A DNA stretch of 64,000 nt from Hyphococcus luteus (GCF_002943565.1 NZ_PJCH01000017.1:62001-126000); one strand, 5' to 3'. Numbered from the stretch's first letter, positions 1 to 9,519 are shown. Notes: generated by a model not told the origin, from the sequence alone. Made by a program: numbers and translations.

Positions 1-182
1 GCCTGTTCCGGAATGGTCTTGCCGGCCTTAGTCTGAGACACAAGCTGCGCGCGATCAACAATCAGAATGACCGGCGGCTTTGACGCCGACTGGGCTTCCG
101 CGTTGCTGAAGACAGCGCCGCCTGCAATGCTTGCGATCAACAGCGAGGCAGCGCCCGCAATCGCGTAAAACTGTCTGTTCAT
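1..182 (-). CDS. skp: OmpH/Skp-family periplasmic chaperone, N-terminal part (cut by window edge)
   Basis: Only the first 60 codons are in the window. They begin MNRQFYAIAGAAS, a typical export signal with a hydrophobic stretch to about residue 25 and an A-x-A-like cleavage region (NAEAQS). After the signal comes VILIVDRAQLVSQTKAGK, which resembles the start of the mature OmpH/Skp domain (strand, then a polar segment leading into the coiled-coil tentacles). Skp proteins are trimeric periplasmic holdases that carry unfolded outer-membrane proteins to the Bam complex. The gene lies directly downstream of bamA on the same strand, the standard bamA-skp order, with 16 nt between them. The assignment rests on this short N-terminus and the context; the rest lies left of the window. 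Confidence 0.75.
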   Translation of the reverse strand, partial: MNRQFYAIAGAASLLIASIAGGAVFSNAEAQSASKPPVILIVDRAQLVSQTKAGKTIPEQ

Positions 183-198
183 GGTTTACACCTCTACC

Positions 199-2811
199 TT
201 AAAAACTCGTCCCCGCGCTGAATCGGAACCCCTCTGTCCGGTCGTATTCCTCTTTCATCAGGATCTTGGCGAAATCGAACCTTACAGGACCGAACGGCGA
301 ATCCCAACTTACGGTCACCCCGGCCGTCGCCCTTAAGGAAAGATCGTCCTGCACCGGCGCCAAATCGACCACGCCGTCCCCGTCTGTGTCGAGCCAGAAA
401 TTCAGGTCGTTATTCAACGCCTTAGTATCGGAATCGACACTGCCAACCGTGCCGAAATCGCTAAACAGGGCCGCCCGAATGCCATATTGCTCAGGCAAAG
501 GCAATGGCAGCAGGATTTCCGCGCTCCCGATGGCGTAGATCTTGGCGCCGATGGACTGGCCGAAGATTTTCCCGTCCCGGTCCGTGCGCGGCACCAGAAC
601 GCCATTTGGTCCCGCCGTGCCGGAAATATAGCGCGGCCCGACGCCGGCGACCTCGAAGCCCCGGAAAGTCGACGCGCCTTCGAAGAACCGGTCCGAGAGC
701 CGGACATTGTCGCCGCCATAACCGTCGATATACCCGGCCCGGCCTTTCAGCGCGCCGATGAAGTCGCCGATGATCGGGTGATACCAGGCGCCGTTGAACT
801 CGGTCTGGTAATAGTTAACGTCGCCGCCAAGCCCCGCCACGCTGACCGAGCCGCCGGCCCGCCAGCCGCGCCGCGGCGTGATCGGGTCGTCGCGCTTGTC
901 GAAAGACAGGCTGAAGCCCACCAGCGATGTCAGGAAGCTGCCGCGCGATTCGCAGGTCGGCGTCAGCGATGCGTTCACGAAATCACAGAAATTAGCTGAA
1001 ACCCTCTGCCCCGACGGATCGCCGTTGGCGTCGGTGAGCTGGGTGACGCTTGTCGGCATGGCGCCCGGTATGAGAATCGACAACGGATCGGCCCCAATAT
1101 CGATAATTTGAGCGGACTGCGTGTCGATCTGCACCTTGTCGCGCGTCAGCAGATAATTCACGCCGCCGCGGCCATATTCAGACACCTGAAAGCCGGCGTT
1201 CAGTCCCATGCCGATCCGGTCGCGCACGAAGCCGGACTCTTTAAAGTCCGTGCGCTGATTGAAGATGGAGCCGCCCGCCGCAAGGTTGCGGTCGAGGAAA
1301 TAAGGCTGGGTGAAGCGAAGGTCGACCTGCCGGGTCCGCGAACTCGCCTGCACGCGGAAGCGCAGATATTGTCCGCGGCCGAGAAGGTTTCGCTCTTCGA
1401 CCGAAAGGTCGACAATGAAATTCTCGGTCGAGGAGATGCCGACGCCGACGCTGAGCGAGCCGGTGGACTGTTCCTCCACCGAGACGTCGAGTTCGGTTCT
1501 GTCCGGCGCCGAGCCCGGCTTTTCCTCGATATTCACTTCCTTGAAATAGCCTAGAGATCGGATTCGCGACCGCGATCGGTCCACGAGAACGCGGTTGAAC
1601 GCGTCGCCTTCAGACAGCCGGATCTCTCGTCGGATCACCTTGTCGAGCGTGCGCGTATTGCCCTTGATGTTGATCCGGTCGACGTAAACCCGCGGGCCTT
1701 CATTGACGACGAAGGTAATGTCGATGGTGTTGGATTCAGGGTGGCGGGTCAGTTGCTCGCGAACATCCACAAAAGCATAGCCGACAGTGCCCGTGGCGAA
1801 AGTCAGGGATTCGATCGCCTTTTCGATCTTCTCAGAGTCGAATGTCTGGCCGGCTCTCATCGGCACATAGTTGACGAGCACGTCGCCCGAGAGCTTGGCG
1901 AGCGTCGTCTTCACGCGCACTTCGCCGATCGTGTATTTCGGCCCTTCATCCACGGTGAAGGTGATGAAGAAATCCTTGCGGTCGGGCGTCAGCTCGGCGA
2001 CGGCGGAGACCACCTGAAAGTCCGCATAGCCGTGCTTGCCGTAAAACTCGCGCAGGAGCTGGCGCTCATATTCAAGCCGGTCGGGGTCGTAATTGTCGTA
2101 ATTGGTGAAAAACCGCCACCAGCGGCTTTCCTTGGTCAGGATGACGCCGCGCAACTCATTGTCGGTGAAGACTTCATTGCCGATGAAATTGACCTTGGCG
2201 ATGCCGGTTTTCGGGCCCTCGTCGATTTCATAGATGACGTCGATGCGGTTCTGATCGAGCGGCGTGACTTTCGGCGTCACCGTCGCGGCGAACCGGCCTT
2301 TCGCGCGGTAGAGCTCGATAATCTTCTGAACGTCGGACTGCACCTTGGCGCGGGTGTAGACCGTGCGCGCCGCAAGCTGGATCTCTTCGGTGATCTTGTC
2401 GTCTTTCAGGCGGCGATTGCCCTCAAGGATGACGCGGTTGACGATCGGGTTCTCATCGACCTCGATCAACAGCGTGCCGTTCGGCTGCATCTGGAGTTTC
2501 ACGTCGGAGAAGAGACCGGTGCGGAAAAGCGTTTTCAGCGACAGGTCGAGCAATTCTTCTTCCGCCGGCATGCCCGGCTGCAGCGGAAGATAGGAGCCGA
2601 CGGTCTCGGCTTCGATGCGCTGATTGCCCTTGACTGCGATGTTCTGAATGATCGGCGCCGGTTTTGATTCGAATAGCCCTTGAGCGAGCGGCGGGGCCTC
2701 AGCGCTTTGCTGGGCCGACTGCGCCGCCGCGCCCGTTACGGAGGCTAAGATAACCGCCGCAAGCGCAAGCCCCGCGCGAATAACGCCTCCCCCCGACTTG
2801 TACAAACTCAT
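199..2811 (-). CDS. bamA: outer membrane protein assembly factor BamA
   Basis: 870 aa, the usual length for the Omp85 family. A signal peptide (MSLYKSGGGVIRAG..., cleavage near GAAAQS at about residue 31) is followed by five POTRA-like repeats to about residue 430 and a C-terminal beta-barrel. The barrel contains the FRGF form of the conserved loop-6 VRGF motif, and the protein ends in a terminal Phe (FSAGTSF), the outer-membrane C-terminal signature. BamA inserts beta-barrel proteins into the outer membrane. It lies between rseP (25 nt upstream) and skp, as in most proteobacteria, which groups envelope assembly with the stress-signalling protease. A long acidic segment near residues 790-815 (DGDGVVD) probably forms an extracellular or loop region. 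Confidence is high from length, barrel end and context. Confidence 0.97.
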   Translation of the reverse strand: MSLYKSGGGVIRAGLALAAVILASVTGAAAQSAQQSAEAPPLAQGLFESKPAPIIQNIAVKGNQRIEAETVGSYLPLQPGMPAEEELLDLSLKTLFRTGLFSDVKLQMQPNGTLLIEVDENPIVNRVILEGNRRLKDDKITEEIQLAARTVYTRAKVQSDVQKIIELYRAKGRFAATVTPKVTPLDQNRIDVIYEIDEGPKTGIAKVNFIGNEVFTDNELRGVILTKESRWWRFFTNYDNYDPDRLEYERQLLREFYGKHGYADFQVVSAVAELTPDRKDFFITFTVDEGPKYTIGEVRVKTTLAKLSGDVLVNYVPMRAGQTFDSEKIEKAIESLTFATGTVGYAFVDVREQLTRHPESNTIDITFVVNEGPRVYVDRINIKGNTRTLDKVIRREIRLSEGDAFNRVLVDRSRSRIRSLGYFKEVNIEEKPGSAPDRTELDVSVEEQSTGSLSVGVGISSTENFIVDLSVEERNLLGRGQYLRFRVQASSRTRQVDLRFTQPYFLDRNLAAGGSIFNQRTDFKESGFVRDRIGMGLNAGFQVSEYGRGGVNYLLTRDKVQIDTQSAQIIDIGADPLSILIPGAMPTSVTQLTDANGDPSGQRVSANFCDFVNASLTPTCESRGSFLTSLVGFSLSFDKRDDPITPRRGWRAGGSVSVAGLGGDVNYYQTEFNGAWYHPIIGDFIGALKGRAGYIDGYGGDNVRLSDRFFEGASTFRGFEVAGVGPRYISGTAGPNGVLVPRTDRDGKIFGQSIGAKIYAIGSAEILLPLPLPEQYGIRAALFSDFGTVGSVDSDTKALNNDLNFWLDTDGDGVVDLAPVQDDLSLRATAGVTVSWDSPFGPVRFDFAKILMKEEYDRTEGFRFSAGTSF

Positions 2812-2836
2812 GCCGCCGCCCTAACTGCCTATGATG

Positions 2837-4066
2837 TTAGCTGTTTATGTCGTTCCAGGTCACAAAGATCATGAGCGACGCCAGCAAGACGAGGCCCAAC
2901 CGAAAACCGAACGCCTGCGCCCGCGCGCCCAACGGTCTGCCGGCAACGGCCTCGTATGCGTAATACAATAGATGGCCGCCGTCGAGGACCGGTATGGGCA
3001 GAAGGTTCAGGAATCCAATGGACACCGACACAACCGCCGCGAGAGAAATAAAATCCACCAAACTCGCCCGCAGCTTCGTGAGGAAGCCGGGCGGCTCTCT
3101 ATAGCTTGAGTCGTCAAAGCCCGACTGGATGGACTGGCCGGCGTATTTCGCCATTTTAATGGGCCCGCCCAACTGCCGCGCGTCTTCTTTGCCGAGAACG
3201 ATGTTGCCGATATATTTCACGGTCATGGCCAGAATCCGGCCGAGTTCGCCAATCCCCTCGCCCAGCGCCCTGACGGGGCCGTATTTGCGGAAACTCACAT
3301 GATCGCTGCCCGGCGGCGCTATGCCGAGTTGCCAGCGCGTAATCTTGTTGTCGTAGCGGTCCACAGATTCGACGCGGCGCGGCGTCACGGCGATCGCCTC
3401 GCGCGCGCCGTCCCGCTCCACAACGACATTCATCTCATTGCCGCCGCTGACGATCACCACATCGTACATATCGGCGAATTCCGTAATTTTACGGCCGTCG
3501 ACCTCGATAATCCTGTCGCCGGGCAGGAAACCCGCCTCCTGCGCGGCGGAGCCTTCGGCGACGCCGCCGACGACCGGGTCCACCACGGCGCGGCCGAAAA
3601 ACATAAAGAGCGCGGCGAAAATCGCTACGGCGAGAATGAAATTGGCGAAAGGCCCGGCCGCCACAACTGCTGCGCGCCGCCAGAGCGGCTTGAAGTGAAA
3701 ACACACGGCGCGTTCCTCCGCGCTCATCTGTCCGGCGACGGCCTCTGCTTCGGAAGGCTTGGGGAACTGCGTCGTGACCGGTTTTTCCGAGGCTTCAGCC
3801 GGTCCTTGCGAAGCGGCGTTCAAGTCGCCGAAAAACTTCACATAACCGCCGAGCGGCAGCCACGAAATCCGCCATTCGGTGCCCTTGCGGTCGATCCATT
3901 TCATGATCGGCTTGCCGAAGCCGATGGAAAACACGTCGACTTTTACGCCCAACAGTCTTGCGACGGAGAAATGCCCGTATTCGTGTACGAACACGATGAT
4001 CATCAAAAGGGCGATAAAAGCCGTGGCGGAAAACAACACGGCGATCAGCGTTTCGGCGAACGGCAT
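2837..4066 (-). CDS. rseP: RIP/site-2 zinc metalloprotease RseP
   Basis: 409 aa inner-membrane protease of the S2P family that cleaves membrane-spanning anti-sigma factors and signal-peptide remnants. The zinc-binding HEYGH is at residues 28-32 in the first membrane helix, and the second active-site motif LLPIPVLDGG lies near residue 365, in a C-terminal membrane segment. One recognisable PDZ domain lies between them (about residues 165-240, GFLPGDRIIEVDG), whereas E. coli RseP has two. Single-PDZ forms such as Caulobacter MmpA are usual in alphaproteobacteria. A low-complexity stretch (residues 85-115, rich in E, P and A) interrupts the first cytoplasmic loop. The gene sits between dxr and bamA, the canonical order, and is probably co-transcribed with both. 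Confidence 0.95.
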   Translation of the reverse strand: MPFAETLIAVLFSATAFIALLMIIVFVHEYGHFSVARLLGVKVDVFSIGFGKPIMKWIDRKGTEWRISWLPLGGYVKFFGDLNAASQGPAEASEKPVTTQFPKPSEAEAVAGQMSAEERAVCFHFKPLWRRAAVVAAGPFANFILAVAIFAALFMFFGRAVVDPVVGGVAEGSAAQEAGFLPGDRIIEVDGRKITEFADMYDVVIVSGGNEMNVVVERDGAREAIAVTPRRVESVDRYDNKITRWQLGIAPPGSDHVSFRKYGPVRALGEGIGELGRILAMTVKYIGNIVLGKEDARQLGGPIKMAKYAGQSIQSGFDDSSYREPPGFLTKLRASLVDFISLAAVVSVSIGFLNLLPIPVLDGGHLLYYAYEAVAGRPLGARAQAFGFRLGLVLLASLMIFVTWNDINS

Positions 4067-4084
4067 CAGCGACTAATCCATCCT

Positions 4085-5302
4085 TCAGGCCGCGGCTTTC
4101 GCTGCGACGCATTCTTCCGCCATGCGTCGCGCTTGCGCATCCGCGTCCATGGCCTCCTCCAGCGTGCTCAGGCGCGCCGGACCGTTAAGACGCCCCGCCC
4201 GGTCCAATACCTGCTCGGAAACTGCGGCGATATCAAGGAATTTGAGCCCGCCGGCGAGGAAGGCGGCGACCGCCACTTCATTGGCGGCGTTGAGAACCGC
4301 CGGCATGATCCCGCCGGCGCCGATCGCCTCACGGGCGAGCCTGAGGGCGGGAAATCTATGCAAATCAGGGGCTTCGAAAGTCAGTTTGGCGACTTCCGCG
4401 AAGTTGAGCTGGGCGCTCGGGCTTGGGGTCCGTTTCGGCCAGGCGAGCGTCGTCGCAATCGGCGTTCTCATGTCGGGCGTGCCTAGCTGGGCGAGCACCG
4501 ATCCGTCCACATATTCAACCATGGAGTGAATCACCGACTGCGGATGCACGAGAATTTCGATCTGCTCGTGTCCCACCGGGAAGATGTGCGCGGCCTCGAT
4601 GAGCTCGAGGCCCTTGTTCATCATGGTGGCGGAATCGACGGATATCTTCGCGCCCATGGACCAGTTGGGATGCGCGACCGCCTGCGCCGGCGTCGCCTCC
4701 AGCATCGCCTCGCGCGTCCAGGTGCGGAACGGCCCGCCGGACGCCGTCAGGATGAGGCGCGAGACGCGGTCCGGCTGATCGAAATCGAAGACCTGAAAGA
4801 TTGCGTTGTGTTCCGAGTCCACAGGCAAAAGCGCGCCGCCGCCTTCGCGGATCGCCTCGGTGACGACATCGCCGGCGCAGACGAGGCATTCCTTATTGGC
4901 GAGCGCGATGTCCGCGCCCCGGAGCGCGGCTTTCAAGGTGGGCTTCAGGCCGGCGGCGCCGACAATCGCCGCCATCACCCAGTCGGCGTCGCGGCTCGCC
5001 GCTTCTTCGACCGCGGCCGCGCCGGCGCCGGTTTCAATGCCGGTCCCTTCAAGCGCGGCTTTCAGGTCTCCGCCGAGGCTTTCATCGGCGACGGCGACGA
5101 ATTTCGGTTTGAACTTTTTCGCCTGCTCGGCGAGCCTTTCGACATTGCGATTGGCGGTCAAGGCTTCGATTTCGAAGTCGGCCTCGCCGAGGCCGTCCGC
5201 ATGCGCAAGCACGCTCAAGGTCGATTCGCCGATGGAACCGGTCGAGCCTAAAATCGTAATGCGTCGCCGGGCCCCGCGGCCCTGCGTAATCGGCGTCCCC
5301 AT
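4085..5302 (-). CDS. dxr: 1-deoxy-D-xylulose 5-phosphate reductoisomerase
   Basis: 405 aa from the ATG chosen here. Converts DXP to 2-C-methyl-D-erythritol 4-phosphate with NADPH, the committed step of the MEP isoprenoid pathway. The N-terminus has the nucleotide-binding ILGSTGSIG, and downstream are the metal/substrate signatures DSEHNAIFQ and LTASGGPFRTW. The reading frame stays open upstream to 5530, but that extension lies inside cdsA, is Arg-rich, and looks like an out-of-frame shadow. Starting at 5302 (MGTPITQGRG) places GSTGSIG near the N-terminus as in the family, and the start codon lies just 2 nt from the cdsA stop. Product feeds UppS two genes away through IPP. Confidence 0.96.
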   Translation of the reverse strand: MGTPITQGRGARRRITILGSTGSIGESTLSVLAHADGLGEADFEIEALTANRNVERLAEQAKKFKPKFVAVADESLGGDLKAALEGTGIETGAGAAAVEEAASRDADWVMAAIVGAAGLKPTLKAALRGADIALANKECLVCAGDVVTEAIREGGGALLPVDSEHNAIFQVFDFDQPDRVSRLILTASGGPFRTWTREAMLEATPAQAVAHPNWSMGAKISVDSATMMNKGLELIEAAHIFPVGHEQIEILVHPQSVIHSMVEYVDGSVLAQLGTPDMRTPIATTLAWPKRTPSPSAQLNFAEVAKLTFEAPDLHRFPALRLAREAIGAGGIMPAVLNAANEVAVAAFLAGGLKFLDIAAVSEQVLDRAGRLNGPARLSTLEEAMDADAQARRMAEECVAAKAAA

Positions 5303-5304
5303 TG

Positions 5305-6153
5305 TCACCCCTGAAGCTTTTCCGACAGCATATAGAGGAGAAGCCCTCCCGTCATCGCTGAAGTGGCGAAAATCATGCCGTCGAGCCGGTCCAAAGCCCC
5401 GCCATGGCCCGGAATGAAGCCGGAAATGTCCTTCAGCTTGAAATTGCGCTTGAAGGCCGATTCGACGAGATCCCCGACGACCGAGGCGGCGCCGAGGCCG
5501 CCGCCGATGAAAAAGTGCAAAACCGCCCATTCCGCGCCGAACATGAGCGCCCCGGCGGCCGCGCCCACAAGGGCGCCGCCGAGAATGCCGCCGCCAATCC
5601 CGGCCCAGGTCTTGGAGGGCGACAAGGCGTGGCTGATTTTCGGGCCGCCGATGAATTTGCCGAAAATAAAGGCGCCTGTATCGGCCGCCCAGACGACGCC
5701 GTAAAGGAGATAGGTGAGCGCCCGCCCCGAGGGCGCGTCGAGCCTCAGCCAGATGAGCGCGATGCAGGGCATGATGATGTAGACCGCGCCCAGCGCCGAC
5801 CAGCCGCCGATGCCGGTTTCACGCTTAGCACAGAAAAAAGCGGCGACGCCGCTCGCGGCGGCGAATGCAATCGCCGCGTCGTAGTTTCCGCCCGCCGCGA
5901 AATACATGGCCGCCGCCGAACCGGCGACGAGCGCATAGAAAGCCCGGCTGGAAGAGCGCCGCTCCACCATGCGCGCCCATTCGAACAACATGATGACGGC
6001 GGCGAAGGCGACCATGGCGGCGAAGGCCGATCCGCCCGCATGCACGGCGGCGATGACGACCGGTATCAAAACCGCGGCCGCAAAGATCCGTCTTTTCAGC
6101 GGCCCTGCGGACGCCGGGCGAACGATGTCCAGCTTGTCAATGGATGATGGCAT
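5305..6153 (-). CDS. cdsA: phosphatidate cytidylyltransferase
   Basis: 282 aa integral membrane enzyme that makes CDP-diacylglycerol from phosphatidate and CTP, the branch point for all phospholipids. Several hydrophobic segments are visible. The C-terminal family signature is clear: a Ser-Lys-Thr-Trp-Ala-Gly loop (PSKTWAGIGGG, near residue 182), then GDLVESAFKRNFKLKD and PGHGGALDRLDG. It sits 12 nt downstream of uppS and directly abuts dxr, the conserved uppS-cdsA-dxr-rseP-bamA order. Length is normal. No unusual features seen. Confidence 0.95.
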   Translation of the reverse strand: MPSSIDKLDIVRPASAGPLKRRIFAAAVLIPVVIAAVHAGGSAFAAMVAFAAVIMLFEWARMVERRSSSRAFYALVAGSAAAMYFAAGGNYDAAIAFAAASGVAAFFCAKRETGIGGWSALGAVYIIMPCIALIWLRLDAPSGRALTYLLYGVVWAADTGAFIFGKFIGGPKISHALSPSKTWAGIGGGILGGALVGAAAGALMFGAEWAVLHFFIGGGLGAASVVGDLVESAFKRNFKLKDISGFIPGHGGALDRLDGMIFATSAMTGGLLLYMLSEKLQG

Positions 6154-6165
6154 GCGCGCGCGGTG

Positions 6166-6921
6166 TCAGCCGGCGCCAACGCCGCCATAACGGCGCTCGC
6201 GGCGATAATATTCGTCGATGGCGCCTGCAAACACCTCTTCGGTAAAGTCCGGCCACAGAACATCGAGAAACACATATTCTGCATAGGCCGCCTGCCACAA
6301 CAGATAATTCGATACGCGTTTTTCGCCGCTGGTGCGGATGACAAGGTCCGGGTCCGGAATGTCTTTCGTGTCGAGATAAGTCCCGAATGTCTTTTCCGTG
6401 ATGTCGTCAGGCGAGAGCTCGCCCGCCGCGACCGCTTTCGCCGCCGCGCGCACGCCGCGCGCAATCTCGTCGCGCCCGCCGTAATTAAAGGCGATGACGA
6501 GCACAAAGGCGCTGTTGCCCCGGGTCTCTCCCTCGGCGCGGCTAACGAGGGCTTTGAGGTCCATGGACAGGTTTTCGCGGTCGCCGATGATGACGACTTT
6601 GCACCCTTCCTTTTTCAATTTCGGAAGATCGTCGACGATGAACTGGCGCAACAGCCCCATCAGATCGCGCACTTCGCCGGCGGGGCGGCGCCAGTTTTCC
6701 GTGGAGAAGGAATAGAGCGTGAGATGGGTGAGACCGAGATTGCGCGCCGCTTCAACCGCGCGGCGGGCGGCCTCGACGCCGGCTTTATGGCCTTCGGTGC
6801 GAGAAAGACCCCGCGCCTTCGCCCAGCGCCCATTGCCGTCCATGATGATGGCGGCGTGTTTCGGCGCAGGCGCGCCGCCGCCTTGCTCAGGCTCCGCCGA
6901 TGGCGCGGGCGATGCGGTCAC
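6166..6921 (-). CDS. uppS: isoprenyl (undecaprenyl) diphosphate synthase
   Basis: 251 aa cis-prenyltransferase making the C55 carrier lipid precursor for peptidoglycan and other glycans. The catalytic MDGNGRWAK motif is present with Asp at residue 28, followed by LTLYSFSTENW and a variant of the C-terminal signature (DLVIRTSGEKRVSNYLLWQ, then WPDF). The start is a GTG at 6919-6921. It is supported by a strong GGAGG ribosome-binding site about 9 nt upstream. The first 20 residues are a Pro/Ala/Gly-rich tail not needed for catalysis. Upstream frr is 93 nt away and cdsA follows after 12 nt. Confidence 0.95.
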   Translation of the reverse strand: MTASPAPSAEPEQGGGAPAPKHAAIIMDGNGRWAKARGLSRTEGHKAGVEAARRAVEAARNLGLTHLTLYSFSTENWRRPAGEVRDLMGLLRQFIVDDLPKLKKEGCKVVIIGDRENLSMDLKALVSRAEGETRGNSAFVLVIAFNYGGRDEIARGVRAAAKAVAAGELSPDDITEKTFGTYLDTKDIPDPDLVIRTSGEKRVSNYLLWQAAYAEYVFLDVLWPDFTEEVFAGAIDEYYRRERRYGGVGAG

Positions 6922-7014
6922 TTTGCGGCCTCCGTTTCCCTGGGCGCCGACAATAGATTATCGTGGTTAACTCTCACTCAACATGTCCTGCCTGCAAGCG
7001 CCAATCCGCAAGGG

Positions 7015-7560
7015 TCAGACCTGCATGATTTCGGCTTCCTTGGCCTCATAGGCTTCGTCCACCTTTTTCACCATTTCGTCGGTCAGCTTCTGCACGTCTT
7101 CGGACAGCTTCTTTTGTTCGTCCTCGCCGCCTTCGGCGGATTTCACATCTTCCATGCCCTCGCGGCGCACATTGCGGATCGCCACCTTGGCTTGCTCGGC
7201 GTATTTGGCGGCGATTTTCGCGAGCTCCTTGCGGCGGTCCTCCGTAAGCGGAGGAATCGGAATGCGCACATTCTGTCCGTCGACAACCGGATTAAGGCCA
7301 ATCCCGGATTCGCGGATGGCCTTTTCAACGGCGCCCACGAGCCCCTTGTCCCAGACATTGATGGAGATCATGCGCGCCTCGGGCACGGCGACCGTGCCGA
7401 CCTGCGGGATCGGCATGCGCGAGCCATAGGCTTCGACTTCGATCGGCTCGACCAGCGCGGCGCTGGCGCGGCCGGTTCTGAGGCCCGAAAATTCAGACTT
7501 CAGCGAAGCCAGCGCGCCGTCCATGCGTTTGCGCAGGTCCTTGATATCTACTCCGCTCAT
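7015..7560 (-). CDS. frr: ribosome recycling factor
   Basis: 181 aa, close to the usual 185. With EF-G it splits the post-termination ribosome. Recognised by the N-terminal three-helix domain beginning DIKDLRKRMDGALASLKSEFSGLRTGRAS, the central PLTEDRRKELAKIAAKYAEQAKVAIRNVRR helix, and the C-terminal helix with KKVDEAYEAKEAEI (cited here in part only as recognition). The pyrH gene ends 70 nt upstream, matching the tsf-pyrH-frr order. EF-G itself is encoded at 42.5 kb in this window. Confidence 0.95.
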   Translation of the reverse strand: MSGVDIKDLRKRMDGALASLKSEFSGLRTGRASAALVEPIEVEAYGSRMPIPQVGTVAVPEARMISINVWDKGLVGAVEKAIRESGIGLNPVVDGQNVRIPIPPLTEDRRKELAKIAAKYAEQAKVAIRNVRREGMEDVKSAEGGEDEQKKLSEDVQKLTDEMVKKVDEAYEAKEAEIMQV

Positions 7561-7630
7561 GTCTTTCCTCTGCTCCTTCGTGTCTTATCGTCTGATTTTA
7601 CGGTGAAAATCGGGTCGTGTCTTGTCCGGA

Positions 7631-8407
7631 TCAAGGCTTTTCGTCTGTGATCACGGTGGAGGCGCCCTGCCCGGTCAAGGCGCCGACGACGCCGCCTTTT
7701 TCACCGATCGGGAAGACGACGATGGGAATGCCGCTCTCCCGGGTCAGGGAAATCGCCGCCTGATCCATGACTTTAAGGTCGCGCATCAGCACCTCGTGAT
7801 AGCTCAGCCGCTCGAAGCGCTCAGCCTTGGGGTCGAGCTTGGGATCGGCGGAGTAAACGCCGTCGACCTGTGTGCCTTTCAACAGCGCATCGCAGCCCAT
7901 TTCCGCCGCGCGCAGGGCCGCCGCCGTATCAGTGGTGAAAAACGGATTGCCGGTGCCGGCGGCGAAAATCACGATCCGGCCCTTTTCCATATGGCGCAGC
8001 GCCCGGCGGCGGATATAGGTCTCGCAGATCGCCGTCATCTCGATCGCCGAAAGGACGCGGGTGTAAACCCCGATCGATTCCAGCGCGTTCTGCACGGCGA
8101 GCGCATTCATCACCGTCGCCAGCATGCCCATATAGTCGGCGCTCGCCCGCTCCATCCCTTGCGCGGCCTGGGAGACCCCGCGGAAGATGTTGCCGCCGCC
8201 GATGACGAGGCAGATTTCAGCGCCAAGCGCCTTGGCGTCCCTTACCTCGCCGGCGATGCGTTTCACGGTGTCGTTGTCGATGCCGTATTGCCCCGGCCCC
8301 ATCAGCGCTTCGCCGCTGATCTTCAGGAGAACCCGGCGGTAGCGCAGGGGCGCGCCGCCCGTCTTCGGGGCGGATTTATCGCCATCTTCTGCGGATGTCT
8401 GGGACAT
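7631..8407 (-). CDS. pyrH: uridylate kinase (UMP kinase)
   Basis: 258 aa amino-acid-kinase-fold enzyme phosphorylating UMP to UDP, the first step from UMP towards UTP and CTP. Signatures are [12 protein letters not shown] near the N-terminus, IGGGNIFRG, and the substrate region [20 protein letters not shown]. The first 20 residues ([18 protein letters not shown]) are a hydrophilic extension before the core; the AAGGAAA ribosome-binding site just upstream of 8407 supports this start. The leader contains three tandem 15-bp repeats. Gene order with tsf and frr is canonical. Confidence 0.95.
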   Translation of the reverse strand: MSQTSAEDGDKSAPKTGGAPLRYRRVLLKISGEALMGPGQYGIDNDTVKRIAGEVRDAKALGAEICLVIGGGNIFRGVSQAAQGMERASADYMGMLATVMNALAVQNALESIGVYTRVLSAIEMTAICETYIRRRALRHMEKGRIVIFAAGTGNPFFTTDTAAALRAAEMGCDALLKGTQVDGVYSADPKLDPKAERFERLSYHEVLMRDLKVMDQAAISLTRESGIPIVVFPIGEKGGVVGALTGQGASTVITDEKP

Positions 8408-8420
8408 GACTCGGCTTTCC

Positions 8421-8465
8421 TTACTCTTGAGGGCCTAACTCTTGAGGGCCTAACTCTCGAGGGAC
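8421..8465. repeat. three tandem 15-bp repeats in the pyrH leader
   Basis: Three consecutive copies of a 15-bp unit, on the plus strand ttactcttgagggcc, taactcttgagggcc, and a third with two or three changes (taactctcgagggac). The array ends 14 bp from the pyrH start codon, and the pyrH ribosome-binding site lies in that short interval. Function is not evident. It may be a recent slippage duplication or a protein/RNA binding site. Confidence 0.8.
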
Positions 8466-8528
8466 CGGCCGGCGCCACTCTAAGCCGCGTCGCCGCCGAT
8501 TGGCAGCCCTCTCGCCGCCGGCCCTCAG

Positions 8529-8569
8529 CAAAAACGCCGCGAAGGGCGCGATCCCCCGCGGCGCTTTTG
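8529..8569 (-). terminator. intrinsic terminator after tsf (bidirectional)
   Basis: CGCCGCG at 8535-8541 pairs with CGCGGCG at 8557-8563 around a 15-nt loop, flanked by A and T runs on both sides. Read on the minus strand the hairpin is followed by GTTTTTGC, a classic rho-independent signal ending the rpsB-tsf transcript 42 nt after the tsf stop codon. The plus-strand reading also ends in CTTTT. Confidence 0.75.
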
Positions 8570-8610
8570 GAACTTTTGCACGCCGCCGTCAAACGCCGGC
8601 TTAAGGCGGC

Positions 8611-9519
8611 TTAGTCTTCGTCGTCGCTTTTCTCGACGCCCTCGCCCAGTTCGAGGCGGGCAAAGCCCACGAGCTCAATCGGCCCGCCGACATCTTTAGC
8701 GGCGTTTTCGAGGACCTTGCGAATCGGGGTCTCGCCGTCGATCACGAAAATCTGCTCAAGCAGCACCGATTCCTCGTAGAATTTGCGCAGGCGGCCTTCG
8801 ACCATCTTCTCGATGATGTTCTCGGGCTTGCCGGAGGCGCGCGCCTGATCGGCGAGGACTTCCTTTTCCTTTTTGACGACGTTCGGATCGAGATCGTCGA
8901 CTTTCGTCGCGAGCGGACGGGCCGCCGCCACATGCATGGCGATCTGCTTGCCGAGCGCTTCGAGCTTGGCTTTGTCGCCGGAAGACTTGAGGCCGACAAT
9001 GACGCCGATTTTGCCGGCGCCGTCGGTGACCGCGCCATGCACGTAAGAGGCGACGACGCCTTCATCGACGCTGATGCCGTCGGAACGGCGCAGGCTCATA
9101 TTCTCGCCGATCTGGCCGACCATCTCCGCAATATGTTCGTCCACGGACTTGCCGGCGCCCGGGAAGGTCTCGGCGCGCAGCTTTTCAAGGTCGCCGCCGA
9201 CGCTGAGCGCGGTGTTGGCGATGTCGCTCACCATTTTCTGAAAAAGCTCGTTGCGCGCCACGAAGTCGGTTTCCGAATTGACTTCGACGACGACGCCGGT
9301 CGCGCCCGACGCATTCGGTTCGACAGCGATGGCGACGAGGCCTTCCGCCGCGGTGCGGCCGGCTTTTTTCGCCGCTTTCGAAAGACCTTTCTTGCGCAGC
9401 CAGTCGACGGCGGCGTCCATATCGCCATTAGTTTCCTGCAGGGCGGACTTGCAATCCATCATTCCTGCGCCGGTCATTTCGCGCAATTGCTTAACGTTCG
9501 CCGCGGTAATGCCAGACAT
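8611..9519 (-). CDS. tsf: translation elongation factor Ts
   Basis: 302 aa guanine-nucleotide exchange factor for EF-Tu. The N-terminal UBA-like domain carries [19 protein letters not shown], the conserved TGAGMMDCK signature, and [13 protein letters not shown] follows near residue 82. The ATG at 9519 is preceded by AGGAG, and the additional 12 codons further upstream are not family-like. Follows rpsB by 125 nt and is followed by a terminator. A slightly longer than usual C-terminal acidic tail ([11 protein letters not shown]) ends the protein. Confidence 0.96.
   Translation of the reverse strand: MSGITAANVKQLREMTGAGMMDCKSALQETNGDMDAAVDWLRKKGLSKAAKKAGRTAAEGLVAIAVEPNASGATGVVVEVNSETDFVARNELFQKMVSDIANTALSVGGDLEKLRAETFPGAGKSVDEHIAEMVGQIGENMSLRRSDGISVDEGVVASYVHGAVTDGAGKIGVIVGLKSSGDKAKLEALGKQIAMHVAAARPLATKVDDLDPNVVKKEKEVLADQARASGKPENIIEKMVEGRLRKFYEESVLLEQIFVIDGETPIRKVLENAAKDVGGPIELVGFARLELGEGVEKSDDED

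Noticed and set aside
5303-5530. Upstream extension of dxr
   Set aside because: The open frame runs into cdsA and is Arg-rich; the internal ATG at 5302 fits the family length and start.
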